A DNA stretch of 64,000 nucleotides from Eubacterium uniforme. Its GTDB lineage: Bacteria > Bacillota > Clostridia > Lachnospirales > Lachnospiraceae. Positions 28,189 through 36,382 of this stretch are shown piece after piece. Under the pieces are notes generated by a model that searched no databases, was not told where the DNA came from, and was given only the letters and a program-made list of their open reading frames with translations. The stretch lies in contig NZ_FUXZ01000014.1 in NCBI RefSeq assembly GCF_900167115.1, positions 23,207-87,206 on the forward strand. The letters run 5' to 3'. Numbering within the stretch: the first letter of the stretch is position 1; each line of letters starts with the position of its first letter. Position numbers and translations under genes: made by a program.

Positions 28189-28221
28189 CTATATATACAC
28201 ATAAGAAAGCAAAAGTGTGAC
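28189..28221 (-). promoter_or_regulatory. Putative ECF promoter of the orphan anti-sigma gene
   Basis: On the minus strand GTCAC (28217-28221), 19 bases, then TATATATAG (28189-28197). The T-tract of the preceding terminator lies directly upstream of the GTCAC box. Confidence 0.7.
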
Positions 28222-28227
28222 AAAAGA

Positions 28228-28254
28228 AAAAAAGCTGCAAGCTGCAGCCTTTTT
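28228..28254 (-). terminator. Terminator after anti-sigma 3
   Basis: GCTGCA/TGCAGC stem with a 3-base loop, flanked by A/T tracts. It overlaps the very end of the 28255 gene. Confidence 0.7.
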
Positions 28255-29559
28255 CTAATAATCAATACCTTTATATTTAACGCCTTTATCTTTCTTTATG
28301 ATATTATCTTCACTAAAACCTTCTAAAGGTTCAACATATATATCGTTTGAAGCAAATCTTTTCTTTTCATCAAACTTAACATTCCTTGCTAGTTCATACT
28401 CTTTATAATTTTCACCCTTTTTATAAGTATAAGTAATACTAGCATCCTTTAATCTTAAAGTTGAATCATCTACATCTTCAAGTACCCATAAAGTATTTTC
28501 TTCATCAATGAAATATAAATTCAAAATGCCCTTTGAATTACCTTCAGCATCTTTTTCATAATCATACCTAGAAGATGAATCTAACATATATTTATATTCA
28601 GTATCTTCACCATCAATAAAAGCATACTTTGTAATAGTCTTCATATTAAAATCCATAAAGAACTCATCCTCTGGAAGTGGATCTTTATCCCTATCACCAT
28701 ATACTCCACGATCCTTTGTAAAGACCATAACCTTACCGTTAATCTTTTTAATATCCTCTATTTCCTTATAAGCATAACACTCTGTAGAGAACTCTAAATT
28801 CGCACATGTTCTTAAAAATTTGTTACCTTGCAAATAATAAATATACGTAAATCCATCCTTGTTAAACGGTTCAGCTCCCAACATAGATTCCTTATAATTT
28901 GCAACATATTCCTCATTAGTCATCTCTATAAAATCTCTACCTACAAGAATTTTAGAATATTTCTGACCTTCATATTCAAAACTTAGTGTATGATATTCAT
29001 ATCCATCTAATAACTTGCCGTTCTCATCATAACACTCCGGATATAGTTTTGGATACTTCTTTAATTCTTCATCATTCATAGATTCTATTGACTCTTTTGA
29101 CACACCTTCAGTGATTGTCATATCATCAGAATCTGACTTTTCATATTTTCCAAAAACAGAAGTTTTTCTTTCAGTTTCCTTTGCAACCTTTTTGTTTACT
29201 TTATCTCTATTTCCATATGCATCCATACCAAGTTTAACTGCACCAACGGAAGCGATTATAGCAAATGAAGCTACAGCGACTCTAATGAAGCCATCGTAAG
29301 ATTTCTTATTATCTTTCGTCAAGTTAATATTTCTTCTCTGCTCTAATTCATCAAAACTTACAATATTTGAATCCATAGTATTAACTTCAGACTCCACGCT
29401 ATTTTGAACGTTATTTTGAACTTCTTTAGCGCTACTTCCATCTACTGTATTCTGACTGTTTAACATTTCCATGTAGTTATTTAACATTCTGCTTTTAAAA
29501 TCATCAGACATCTTATAATTTTTATACGCTAAATTATCTTTACCTTCTTTTAAACTCAT
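28255..29559 (-). CDS. Anti-sigma-factor-like membrane protein 3
   Basis: The ATG shares one base with the stop codon of sigma 3 (TAATG), a sign of tight coupling. The 434 residues comprise a cytoplasmic segment (about 1-95), a membrane helix (IRVAVASFAIIASVGAVKLG) and a paralogous outer domain with ECYDENGKLLDGYEYH, VGRDFIEMTNEEY, YIYYLQGNKFLRT and LYFIDEENTLWVLEDVD. It ends in KGVKYKGIDY, like the orphan's ILYRGKDYK. I infer that it restrains sigma 3 and senses an envelope state. Confidence 0.78.
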   Translation of the reverse strand: MSLKEGKDNLAYKNYKMSDDFKSRMLNNYMEMLNSQNTVDGSSAKEVQNNVQNSVESEVNTMDSNIVSFDELEQRRNINLTKDNKKSYDGFIRVAVASFAIIASVGAVKLGMDAYGNRDKVNKKVAKETERKTSVFGKYEKSDSDDMTITEGVSKESIESMNDEELKKYPKLYPECYDENGKLLDGYEYHTLSFEYEGQKYSKILVGRDFIEMTNEEYVANYKESMLGAEPFNKDGFTYIYYLQGNKFLRTCANLEFSTECYAYKEIEDIKKINGKVMVFTKDRGVYGDRDKDPLPEDEFFMDFNMKTITKYAFIDGEDTEYKYMLDSSSRYDYEKDAEGNSKGILNLYFIDEENTLWVLEDVDDSTLRLKDASITYTYKKGENYKEYELARNVKFDEKKRFASNDIYVEPLEGFSEDNIIKKDKGVKYKGIDY

Positions 29560-30080
29560 TAGATTTCGCCTCCTTCCACATAAATTTTTTCATAAGTAAT
29601 TTTAAGTTTCTCCCTAGCCCTTTGAAGTCTCTTTCTAACTGCTGCCGGTGATAAGCCAAGAATTTCAGCCACTTCTTCAGCATTGTAGTCTTCAAGATAA
29701 TAAAGAATTACAACACTCTTATATTTATAATCCAAATCTGCGATTTCAATAATCTCTTCTAAATCACTTTCTGGAATAAAACTCTCTGTGACAGAAACAA
29801 ATCCTTCCTCTATGTCAGCATATGATATATGTGAATGCATGCTCTTATAACGTAACAAATTCTTACACTTATTCTGCGATACTCTTAAAAGCCAAGCCTT
29901 AATATGTTCTTCCGAATCATATCTGCAATCCGATGTCATATATTTGAAAAAAGTCTCCTGCACAACATCCTCTGCATCCTGCTTATTCTTAAGCATAAAA
30001 AAACACGTTCGCATCAATAAATCGCCATATGTATTTATAACTCTTTCAAACTCTCTCGCCTTATCTACATTTGACTCCAT
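29559..30080 (-). CDS. ECF-type RNA polymerase sigma factor 3
   Basis: The 173 residues show region 2 (QDAEDVVQETFFKYM; AWLLRVSQNKCKNLLRYKS) and region 4 (DYKYKSVVILYYLEDYNAEE; helix PAAVRKRLQRAREKLK). Unlike sigma 1 and 2 there is no room for its own promoter: only 29 bases separate it from the upstream acyltransferase gene, so it is probably transcribed from that gene's promoter. Confidence 0.92.
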   Translation of the reverse strand: MESNVDKAREFERVINTYGDLLMRTCFFMLKNKQDAEDVVQETFFKYMTSDCRYDSEEHIKAWLLRVSQNKCKNLLRYKSMHSHISYADIEEGFVSVTESFIPESDLEEIIEIADLDYKYKSVVILYYLEDYNAEEVAEILGLSPAAVRKRLQRAREKLKITYEKIYVEGGEI

Positions 30081-30109
30081 AATTACTCCTTAATTTCGGT
30101 AATATAAAC

Positions 30110-31339
30110 TTATAAATAAAATCTACTGATTTCGTTAAATTTCAATATATCATACGCACCTTCATATGTCTGACAAACCATATCTCCCTGAACTTCCTTA
30201 ACAACCTTACTATCTAAATCAACTGAAAGTGGCCAATAAGAATCTTCAGGCTGTGCATAATTTGGATCAGGATAAACCGCTGGAACATCAAGTTTTTCAA
30301 CGATTTTTAGGTAATTCATAATTACCCTAATATTATCATCAATACATGGTCTAAACCATATATTATTTCTTCTATCACACTTATATTCAATATCATGCTC
30401 ACTGCAATATTTTGCAAATGCAGTGCTATCAAACCAGTCTTCAGAACTACCATTTACATAGAACCTGTCATACAAAGCTCTTTCATAGTTGCTTGCACTT
30501 AACGAATTCCTAAGTTTATTTGCATTCTCTGCATTAAATGTATATATCGAAACTGTAAATTTATCTTCCGTATGCTCATTTGTATCAGGATTAATCTTTA
30601 AATCTTTAATATCCTGGCAGTATAAAAGCATTGAACCATCTTCTCTATCCTTTAAGATAAATTTACCATCAATAACTTCCATCTTATCATAGCCCCTGCA
30701 AAACTCAGCAATCTCCTGCTCTAATAATTTAAACACAAGAGCCACTAAGTATCCATCTGCTATCGCATGATTCATGCGAACACTTACAGGCATTACAAGT
30801 TTCCCATCTTCTTCTCTATATCTTCCCCAATTAATTATTGGTGCAAAATATAAGTATCCATCCGGAAGTTCTAAATTAAGCGAATCATAACTTATCCATG
30901 ATATGTAAGATGCTTCAAAATTGTTTGGATGATTTGCTGAATCTAGATTATATGATTTTGATTCTTTCGCTTTTTTAATATCCTCAATAACCGCTTTATA
31001 AAAACTTCTATAATCCTCATGATACTCAGAATAAACTGGTGTACAAGTTTCACTATCCTCATGAAAAACATAATGAGTAGGATTCACCTTATCATAACAT
31101 ATAAGTTCATCTTTTTCATAAATATATCCCATCCTATAATCTTCCCTTGAGTTTAAAACTTTCGTTAAAACATAAAGAAAATCAACATAAAACTTAGAAT
31201 TTGTACACTCTGATCTTTTCACCAACTCCGTAACATCAATCCTTGCAGTCATCGAAGTTGAGCACTTACAATCCTTTGTAAAGTGTTCATAAACACCTTT
31301 TCTATAATACCTCTCCTTATCAATTACTTTATAGTCCAT
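30110..31339 (-). CDS. CAT-like acyltransferase with an extra C-terminal domain
   Basis: The ATG at 31339 has GGAGGG upstream. The first ~215 of 409 residues follow the chloramphenicol acetyltransferase fold, with the catalytic His in RMNHAIADGYLVALVF and typical TSMTARIDVTELVK and WISYDSLNLELP segments. Classical CAT proteins end near residue 215; here about 190 further residues of unknown type follow (includes EDWFDSTAFAKYCSEHDIEY and NIRVIMNYLKIVEKL). The true substrate need not be chloramphenicol. It heads the operon with sigma 3 and anti-sigma 3. Confidence 0.8.
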   Translation of the reverse strand: MDYKVIDKERYYRKGVYEHFTKDCKCSTSMTARIDVTELVKRSECTNSKFYVDFLYVLTKVLNSREDYRMGYIYEKDELICYDKVNPTHYVFHEDSETCTPVYSEYHEDYRSFYKAVIEDIKKAKESKSYNLDSANHPNNFEASYISWISYDSLNLELPDGYLYFAPIINWGRYREEDGKLVMPVSVRMNHAIADGYLVALVFKLLEQEIAEFCRGYDKMEVIDGKFILKDREDGSMLLYCQDIKDLKINPDTNEHTEDKFTVSIYTFNAENANKLRNSLSASNYERALYDRFYVNGSSEDWFDSTAFAKYCSEHDIEYKCDRRNNIWFRPCIDDNIRVIMNYLKIVEKLDVPAVYPDPNYAQPEDSYWPLSVDLDSKVVKEVQGDMVCQTYEGAYDILKFNEISRFYL

Positions 31340-31449
31340 ATAACACCCTCCATTATTTAACATACATTATATACTAACCCATAAAATCAATTCTCTATCA
31401 TTATACCATATATTAGCAAATTAATATTAACAAATATACATTAACCATA

Positions 31450-31477
31450 AAAGAAGTGGCCAATACTGACCACTTTC
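31450..31477 (-). terminator. Terminator of the short surface-protein gene
   Basis: AAGTGG and CCACTT arms with a partly paired loop; T-rich on the minus strand after the hairpin. It lies 24 bases after the stop codon at 31502. Confidence 0.65.
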
Positions 31478-31501
31478 CTTAAAGAACTTCAATCTCCACA
31501 T

Positions 31502-33115
31502 TTACATCACTATTTTTTTACATCTAGCATATTTTAATAATTTCTTATAAGCCTTCTTTTTCTTGTTTGGCGCACTGATTTTTATTGTACCTTTACCCTT
31601 CTTAAAGAAAGCTTTCTTACCAATCTTTATTAACTTATTTGATTTAATTACGACATTACTTAACTTCTTACAATTATAAAATGCTTTACTTCCAATCTTA
31701 GTAACATATTTTCCGATTGTAACAGACCTAAACTTTTTATTATTCTTGAAAACATTTTTCCCAATTGATGTAATCTTATATTTTTTTCCATTATATTTAA
31801 TTACGTTTTTAATTTTCAATTTTTTTATTTTATTATTTGTAAATCCTATCACTTCAACTTTACCATAATTATTTTTGGTTATAGATTCTTTAAGAATTTT
31901 ATAAATAAAATTCTTATCCTTTACAATTCTTTTATCCGATGTTTGCTCATCAGAAGTATGGTCAGTCGAAATTGTGTTTTTATTTGCTTCATTAGTTATT
32001 TTTTCTTCAATAATTTCAAACTCAACTGTTTTCTCACCTGTATAAAAGCCAATACCTTTTATATGAATTTTAGCATTTCCTACTTCTATGTTATTTTCAT
32101 ATGTAACTTTATAATCCACACCTTCAAACAATCCGCCTAATTTAACTTTTGGAGTATGAGCTTTACCATTATATTTAAAGCTATTATCTGATAGTTTTAC
32201 ATCATACTTATCAATTAAAATCCTTTTTATTTGTGATTCATCGGTGTAATACTCATAAATTATATTCTCAAATTTTGACATATCAATATAGTCACTTCTA
32301 GAATTATAATTTCCTATCAAACCTTCTTCATCACCATCTGCGTCCACAAAAATAAAAGTACTATTTTCAATATATACATTAGGAGTAACTTTATAACCAT
32401 AGTAACTTATAGCTGGATATATTTCAACTGCATCATAATAATCAAACTCATTAAGACTTTCTCCTGTATTTATGTAAATGCTTCCTCCGGAAATTTCTAA
32501 TTTATCAAATATTTGTATTGCTGGGGCACGCTGCAATTCTTTTAATTCATTAGGGATTCCAAAACCTCTAAATTCTAACCAGCAGCACCGCATATCTACA
32601 TGACCAGATTTTAATATAAAGTCATCTAATATCATATTTGAATCATATATATTTAAATACGGACCATCAATAATAACACTCCCTCGATTATCTACCAGAA
32701 AATCATCTTCATATTCATTTCCAGCTGTTGTAAATCCATTAGTCATGTTTATACTACCATCACCAATTAATTTAACATCTAAATTATAGATTTTAACCCC
32801 ATACCTTAAACTCGTTAATTTATTATTATTTTTAACGATGATTGTAATATCTTTATGTTTTCCATGTGAATAAATACCCATATCTGTACATTCGAAATTA
32901 TCCATCGTTAAAATATTACGTTCCTCGTCCCACGAAAGTCCTTTAACATTACTTGGATCAGTATATTCGGCTATTCTATTAAAATTATCAGATTTTCTTA
33001 TGTAAAACTTAATATCATCTTCCTCTTCTGCTTTTACTATTTGCGTTCCTGTCAATGTAGCAATAGTCACTAATATCATCAGCAAAAATAATTTTAACTT
33101 CTTAAATTCCTTCAT
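31502..33115 (-). CDS. Secreted repeat protein, short paralogue (BspA-like C-terminus)
   Basis: The 537 residues have a signal peptide (about 1-29) and one module rich in short beta-strands, with 'GLSWDEERNILTMDNFE', 'LIGDGSINM' and 'VIIDGPYLNI' patterns that suggest a beta-helix. An Ig/MBG-like segment follows (YNGKAHTPKVKLGGLFEGVD, then GIGFYTGEKTVEFEI), and a lysine-rich leucine-rich-repeat end (SVTIGKYVTKIGSKAFYNC). It is secreted and probably wall- or polymer-associated through its basic tail (inference). It resembles the three longer paralogues downstream in this list, which have two beta modules. Confidence 0.75.
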   Translation of the reverse strand: MKEFKKLKLFLLMILVTIATLTGTQIVKAEEEDDIKFYIRKSDNFNRIAEYTDPSNVKGLSWDEERNILTMDNFECTDMGIYSHGKHKDITIIVKNNNKLTSLRYGVKIYNLDVKLIGDGSINMTNGFTTAGNEYEDDFLVDNRGSVIIDGPYLNIYDSNMILDDFILKSGHVDMRCCWLEFRGFGIPNELKELQRAPAIQIFDKLEISGGSIYINTGESLNEFDYYDAVEIYPAISYYGYKVTPNVYIENSTFIFVDADGDEEGLIGNYNSRSDYIDMSKFENIIYEYYTDESQIKRILIDKYDVKLSDNSFKYNGKAHTPKVKLGGLFEGVDYKVTYENNIEVGNAKIHIKGIGFYTGEKTVEFEIIEEKITNEANKNTISTDHTSDEQTSDKRIVKDKNFIYKILKESITKNNYGKVEVIGFTNNKIKKLKIKNVIKYNGKKYKITSIGKNVFKNNKKFRSVTIGKYVTKIGSKAFYNCKKLSNVVIKSNKLIKIGKKAFFKKGKGTIKISAPNKKKKAYKKLLKYARCKKIVM

Positions 33116-33191
33116 TTTTTTACACCTTTCTATATTTATATCTCCGAAACATAAATATTATATCGTATATACGATTTATATGCAAAAAGTT

Positions 33192-33875
33192 TTAATTATG
33201 ACTTTTCTTATTTCTGATATTATAATCATTTCTAACCTCTTCATCCCAAGCACTTTCATTCATACACTTCTCCACCTCTTTAACACTTCCAGCTTCCATA
33301 ACAGAGCAAACAGCCTTTGAAACTGAACCATATACGTGACCTATACCAACACTGTCATTTATATAATTAATAGCTCTATCTTTCCTAATCCCAAATCTAT
33401 TTGCTTCTTTTATAGCATCAATATTTGCTCCAATAAATATAAACTCCCAACCATATTTTTCTTGCTTACGTTTAATCATTCTACTAACTTTTTCATATGA
33501 ATACTTACGAGAAGCATTCTCCATACCATCAGTTGTAATAACAAATATAGTCTTCTCAGGTCTCTCTTCATCAATCATATGTTTATGAATTCTTCCAATA
33601 TGATGAATTGCCCCACCAACTGCATCAAGAAGAGCTGTACACCCTCTAACATAATACTCTTCTTCTGTCATCTTTTTAACCTTACTAATATCAACTCTAT
33701 TATGCAATACTTCACAAACATCATCAAACAAAACTGTAGAAACAACTGCTTCCTTACCAGTAGCCTTCTGCTTTTTCATCATTGAATTAAAACCACCAAT
33801 TGTATCCTTTTCAAGTCCACTCATTGATCCACTCCTATCTAAGATATATACTATCTCTGTTAAGTTCTTACTCAT
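33192..33875 (-). CDS. VWA-domain protein
   Basis: The 227 residues form a single von Willebrand factor A domain with a complete MIDAS: DRSGSMSG, the Thr in GCTALLDAVG and Asp in VITTDGMENAS. No signal peptide is present, so the protein is cytosolic, like TerY-type VWA proteins. TAAGGAGG lies shortly before the ATG. It sits between surface-protein genes but has its own leader region. Its partner is unknown; the macro-HTH protein at 41311-42411 is one possibility from family associations. Confidence 0.88.
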   Translation of the reverse strand: MSKNLTEIVYILDRSGSMSGLEKDTIGGFNSMMKKQKATGKEAVVSTVLFDDVCEVLHNRVDISKVKKMTEEEYYVRGCTALLDAVGGAIHHIGRIHKHMIDEERPEKTIFVITTDGMENASRKYSYEKVSRMIKRKQEKYGWEFIFIGANIDAIKEANRFGIRKDRAINYINDSVGIGHVYGSVSKAVCSVMEAGSVKEVEKCMNESAWDEEVRNDYNIRNKKSHN

Positions 33876-34013
33876 AATTATTCCTCCTTAATTATCATTA
33901 AAACTAAATTTTCATATTGTTCTTTTAACTTTTTCGTTGCAACTCTTTGTTATGTCTTAATAATAAACTAATATAAGAGGAATATGGTAAACTCTAATGC
34001 GACCATTTAAACA

Positions 34014-34045
34014 CAAAAAAATCTGCGGAATCATCCACAGATTTT
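34014..34045 (-). terminator. Terminator of the two-gene surface-protein operon
   Basis: AAAATCTG(C)GGA and TCC(A)CAGATTTT arms with a 4-base loop, followed by T's on the minus strand. Confidence 0.7.
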
Positions 34046-34073
34046 CTTGTAAGTAAATCAATATATAATAATA

Positions 34074-36371
34074 TTATTTCACAACAATATTCTTATATTT
34101 CTTAAATAACTTCTTATATTTTTTCTTCAGTTTCTTAGGTACAAAAATCTTAATCTTCTTACCACCCTTTTCAGCAAATACCTTCTTTCCAAGTTTAAGT
34201 TTTTTAGCTTTAATAACAACCTTCTTTAACTTCTTACTCTTATAAAAAGCTTTATTTTTAATACTTACAACTTTATAATCGAAACCACCAATCTTAACAG
34301 TTGGTTTAATTGTAATCTTCTTAGCATTTTTCTTTTTAAGACCAATTACACTAAGTTTTCCAATTACTGTTCCATCTTCACTTGCTGCTCTAACAACCTT
34401 ATATTTCAATACCTTGTCAGAAATAATACTGCCCTTCTTTGGACCATATTTCTTTGCAATACTTGAATTAGCTTTTATATTAAAACTAAGATTAATTGTA
34501 CCATCATAAAAACCTATACCTTTAACAATAGCAACTCCAGTTCCAACCTTAATATTATTAGAATAGGTTACAGTATAATTAATACCTTCAACTAATCCTG
34601 CTACATTAACCTTTGGAGTCTTAGCTTTACTATCATATAGATATTCAGTACAATCTAAAGTTGCTTTAAAACTATTTATATCAATACGTGAAACATCTTT
34701 AGAAGTTTTTGCATATACAATATGAGCATTGCTTCCTATGTTAACCTTTAGGTCATCACCTTCATAACCTATTTCATCATCAGAATAATCAATATTATAT
34801 GAAAATGGCTTATCGAAATTCATATTTTTATCAATTCCAATAATGATAATAGAACAATTATCTATATCAATAGGCTCATATTGATTCTTTCCTATAAAAT
34901 CCTCATTAGCATTTTCTAGGATTATAGAATTAATGTGATAAGTAATGTTTGTATCAGCTAGTTTTTCATATGAAACCACAAGTGTTCCACCATTAATCTT
35001 TACACCTTTTTCTTTTGCATAAATAACAGAGCCTAACCACACACTATTATCATGTTCATATTTTGAATAATCCCTATTATAATTTACAGTTACATTACCG
35101 GATTTCATTACAAATCCATCAACATGAAAAGAGTTATTAAGCATCTTTTCAAATACAACACTAGCTCCATCTATTGTTACAATACTTTGTATAGTGGAAT
35201 AATAATATGAATCACGTGTTTCTCTATTACCAATGCTACCAGAAATAATCTTTAATTCACCATCGCCTTTAATTGTTCCATCGCACTGATCAAAGTGAAG
35301 TGAATTTTGATACTCACCAAATGCAAATGCAAGATATATACGGTCATTTGCGAAATAATCTATTTCTGTTTCATTAATAACATTTTTTCCCTTAACGTTA
35401 ATAATAATATTATTATGATATGAATAACAACCTATTCCTATCCAACTACCATTATAACCATTCATAGTAAGAGTTTTATTTTTATCATCCCAACTCAGTC
35501 CCTTTATTTCATTAGGATTATATGTCTGATATAGTTTTCCTTCCTTAACAAAACTAAACTGAACTTTATTTTCCTTTTTCAAAAGAATAAAGTCCTTAAC
35601 CTTATCTGGAATATTAACAGTTACATTTTTACTATTAATTTCAGGTTCATGATGACAAGTATAAAACATATAATAATATTCTTTATATCCCGTTGAAGTT
35701 TCATTAGTCAAAATCATATCTTCAGTATACTTTTCTGGGTAATAATAAGATATATTTACCTTGTTATCATTTAACTCTATACTATCTAATGCCACAAATA
35801 AATTCTTAGTAAAAACATGTCTTTTTCCATTATTTTCATAATCACTAATATTAATTTCACTTTTTATATTAAGTGTTCCATTCTTTAAAACAAACTTTCC
35901 TATTATTTCACAAAATCTCATAAAAAGATCTGAATTAATTGTAGGTCCATCTATTTCAACATTTCTTGCACCATATATTACTGATACATCATAACTCGTA
36001 CTTTTTCCTGTACAGTTAAGTACACCATTTCCAACTATCTTCAAATCTATATCATTATCACAAGAAATGGCATTACCTCCAGCACCATATATTTCGTTTT
36101 TTCCATTAACCCTAATGGTAAATGTACATGTTTTATCTAAATTCGTATATATATCTATATCCCATCCTTCATATCCATTAAGAATTATTTCCCTATTATC
36201 AACATTAACACTTATATTGTCTTCTTCATAATAATCTGAGACTTCCTTTCCTCCTATAAAAACAGTGATATCGTAATCATCACTTGCATATACTGTTTCA
36301 GGTATTGCATTAATGCCACATAGCATCAACAAGCCCAAAAATATAATCATTAATCCTTTTTTAAACATCAT
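34074..36371 (-). CDS. Secreted beta-repeat/LRR surface protein A
   Basis: The 765-residue protein has a signal peptide (about 1-29) and two tandem beta-strand modules (about 30-250 and 260-560). These are marked by 'NVDNREIILNGYEG' and 'GLSWDDKNKTLTMNGYNG', each followed by 'GDGEL'-type turns and 'FVMKSGNVTV'. An Ig-like segment (YDSKAKTPKVNVAGLVEG, VKGIGFYDGTINLSF) and a very basic C-terminus (KKLKLGKKVFAEKGGKKIK) follow. It starts 11 bases after the gene at 36383, with TAAGGAG upstream, so the two are one operon. Function is unknown. Confidence 0.75.
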   Translation of the reverse strand: MMFKKGLMIIFLGLLMLCGINAIPETVYASDDYDITVFIGGKEVSDYYEEDNISVNVDNREIILNGYEGWDIDIYTNLDKTCTFTIRVNGKNEIYGAGGNAISCDNDIDLKIVGNGVLNCTGKSTSYDVSVIYGARNVEIDGPTINSDLFMRFCEIIGKFVLKNGTLNIKSEINISDYENNGKRHVFTKNLFVALDSIELNDNKVNISYYYPEKYTEDMILTNETSTGYKEYYYMFYTCHHEPEINSKNVTVNIPDKVKDFILLKKENKVQFSFVKEGKLYQTYNPNEIKGLSWDDKNKTLTMNGYNGSWIGIGCYSYHNNIIINVKGKNVINETEIDYFANDRIYLAFAFGEYQNSLHFDQCDGTIKGDGELKIISGSIGNRETRDSYYYSTIQSIVTIDGASVVFEKMLNNSFHVDGFVMKSGNVTVNYNRDYSKYEHDNSVWLGSVIYAKEKGVKINGGTLVVSYEKLADTNITYHINSIILENANEDFIGKNQYEPIDIDNCSIIIIGIDKNMNFDKPFSYNIDYSDDEIGYEGDDLKVNIGSNAHIVYAKTSKDVSRIDINSFKATLDCTEYLYDSKAKTPKVNVAGLVEGINYTVTYSNNIKVGTGVAIVKGIGFYDGTINLSFNIKANSSIAKKYGPKKGSIISDKVLKYKVVRAASEDGTVIGKLSVIGLKKKNAKKITIKPTVKIGGFDYKVVSIKNKAFYKSKKLKKVVIKAKKLKLGKKVFAEKGGKKIKIFVPKKLKKKYKKLFKKYKNIVVK

Positions 36372-36382
36372 AAAACTCCTTA

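Noticed and set aside
30110..31339. Chloramphenicol resistance gene
   Set aside because: The CAT fold is clear, but the 190-residue extension and the sigma-operon context make simple antibiotic resistance unlikely without an assay.
33116..33191. ECF promoter element before the short surface protein
   Set aside because: A TATATACG block is present, but no GTCAC lies 19 bases upstream. The nearest GTCAT is 26 bases away.
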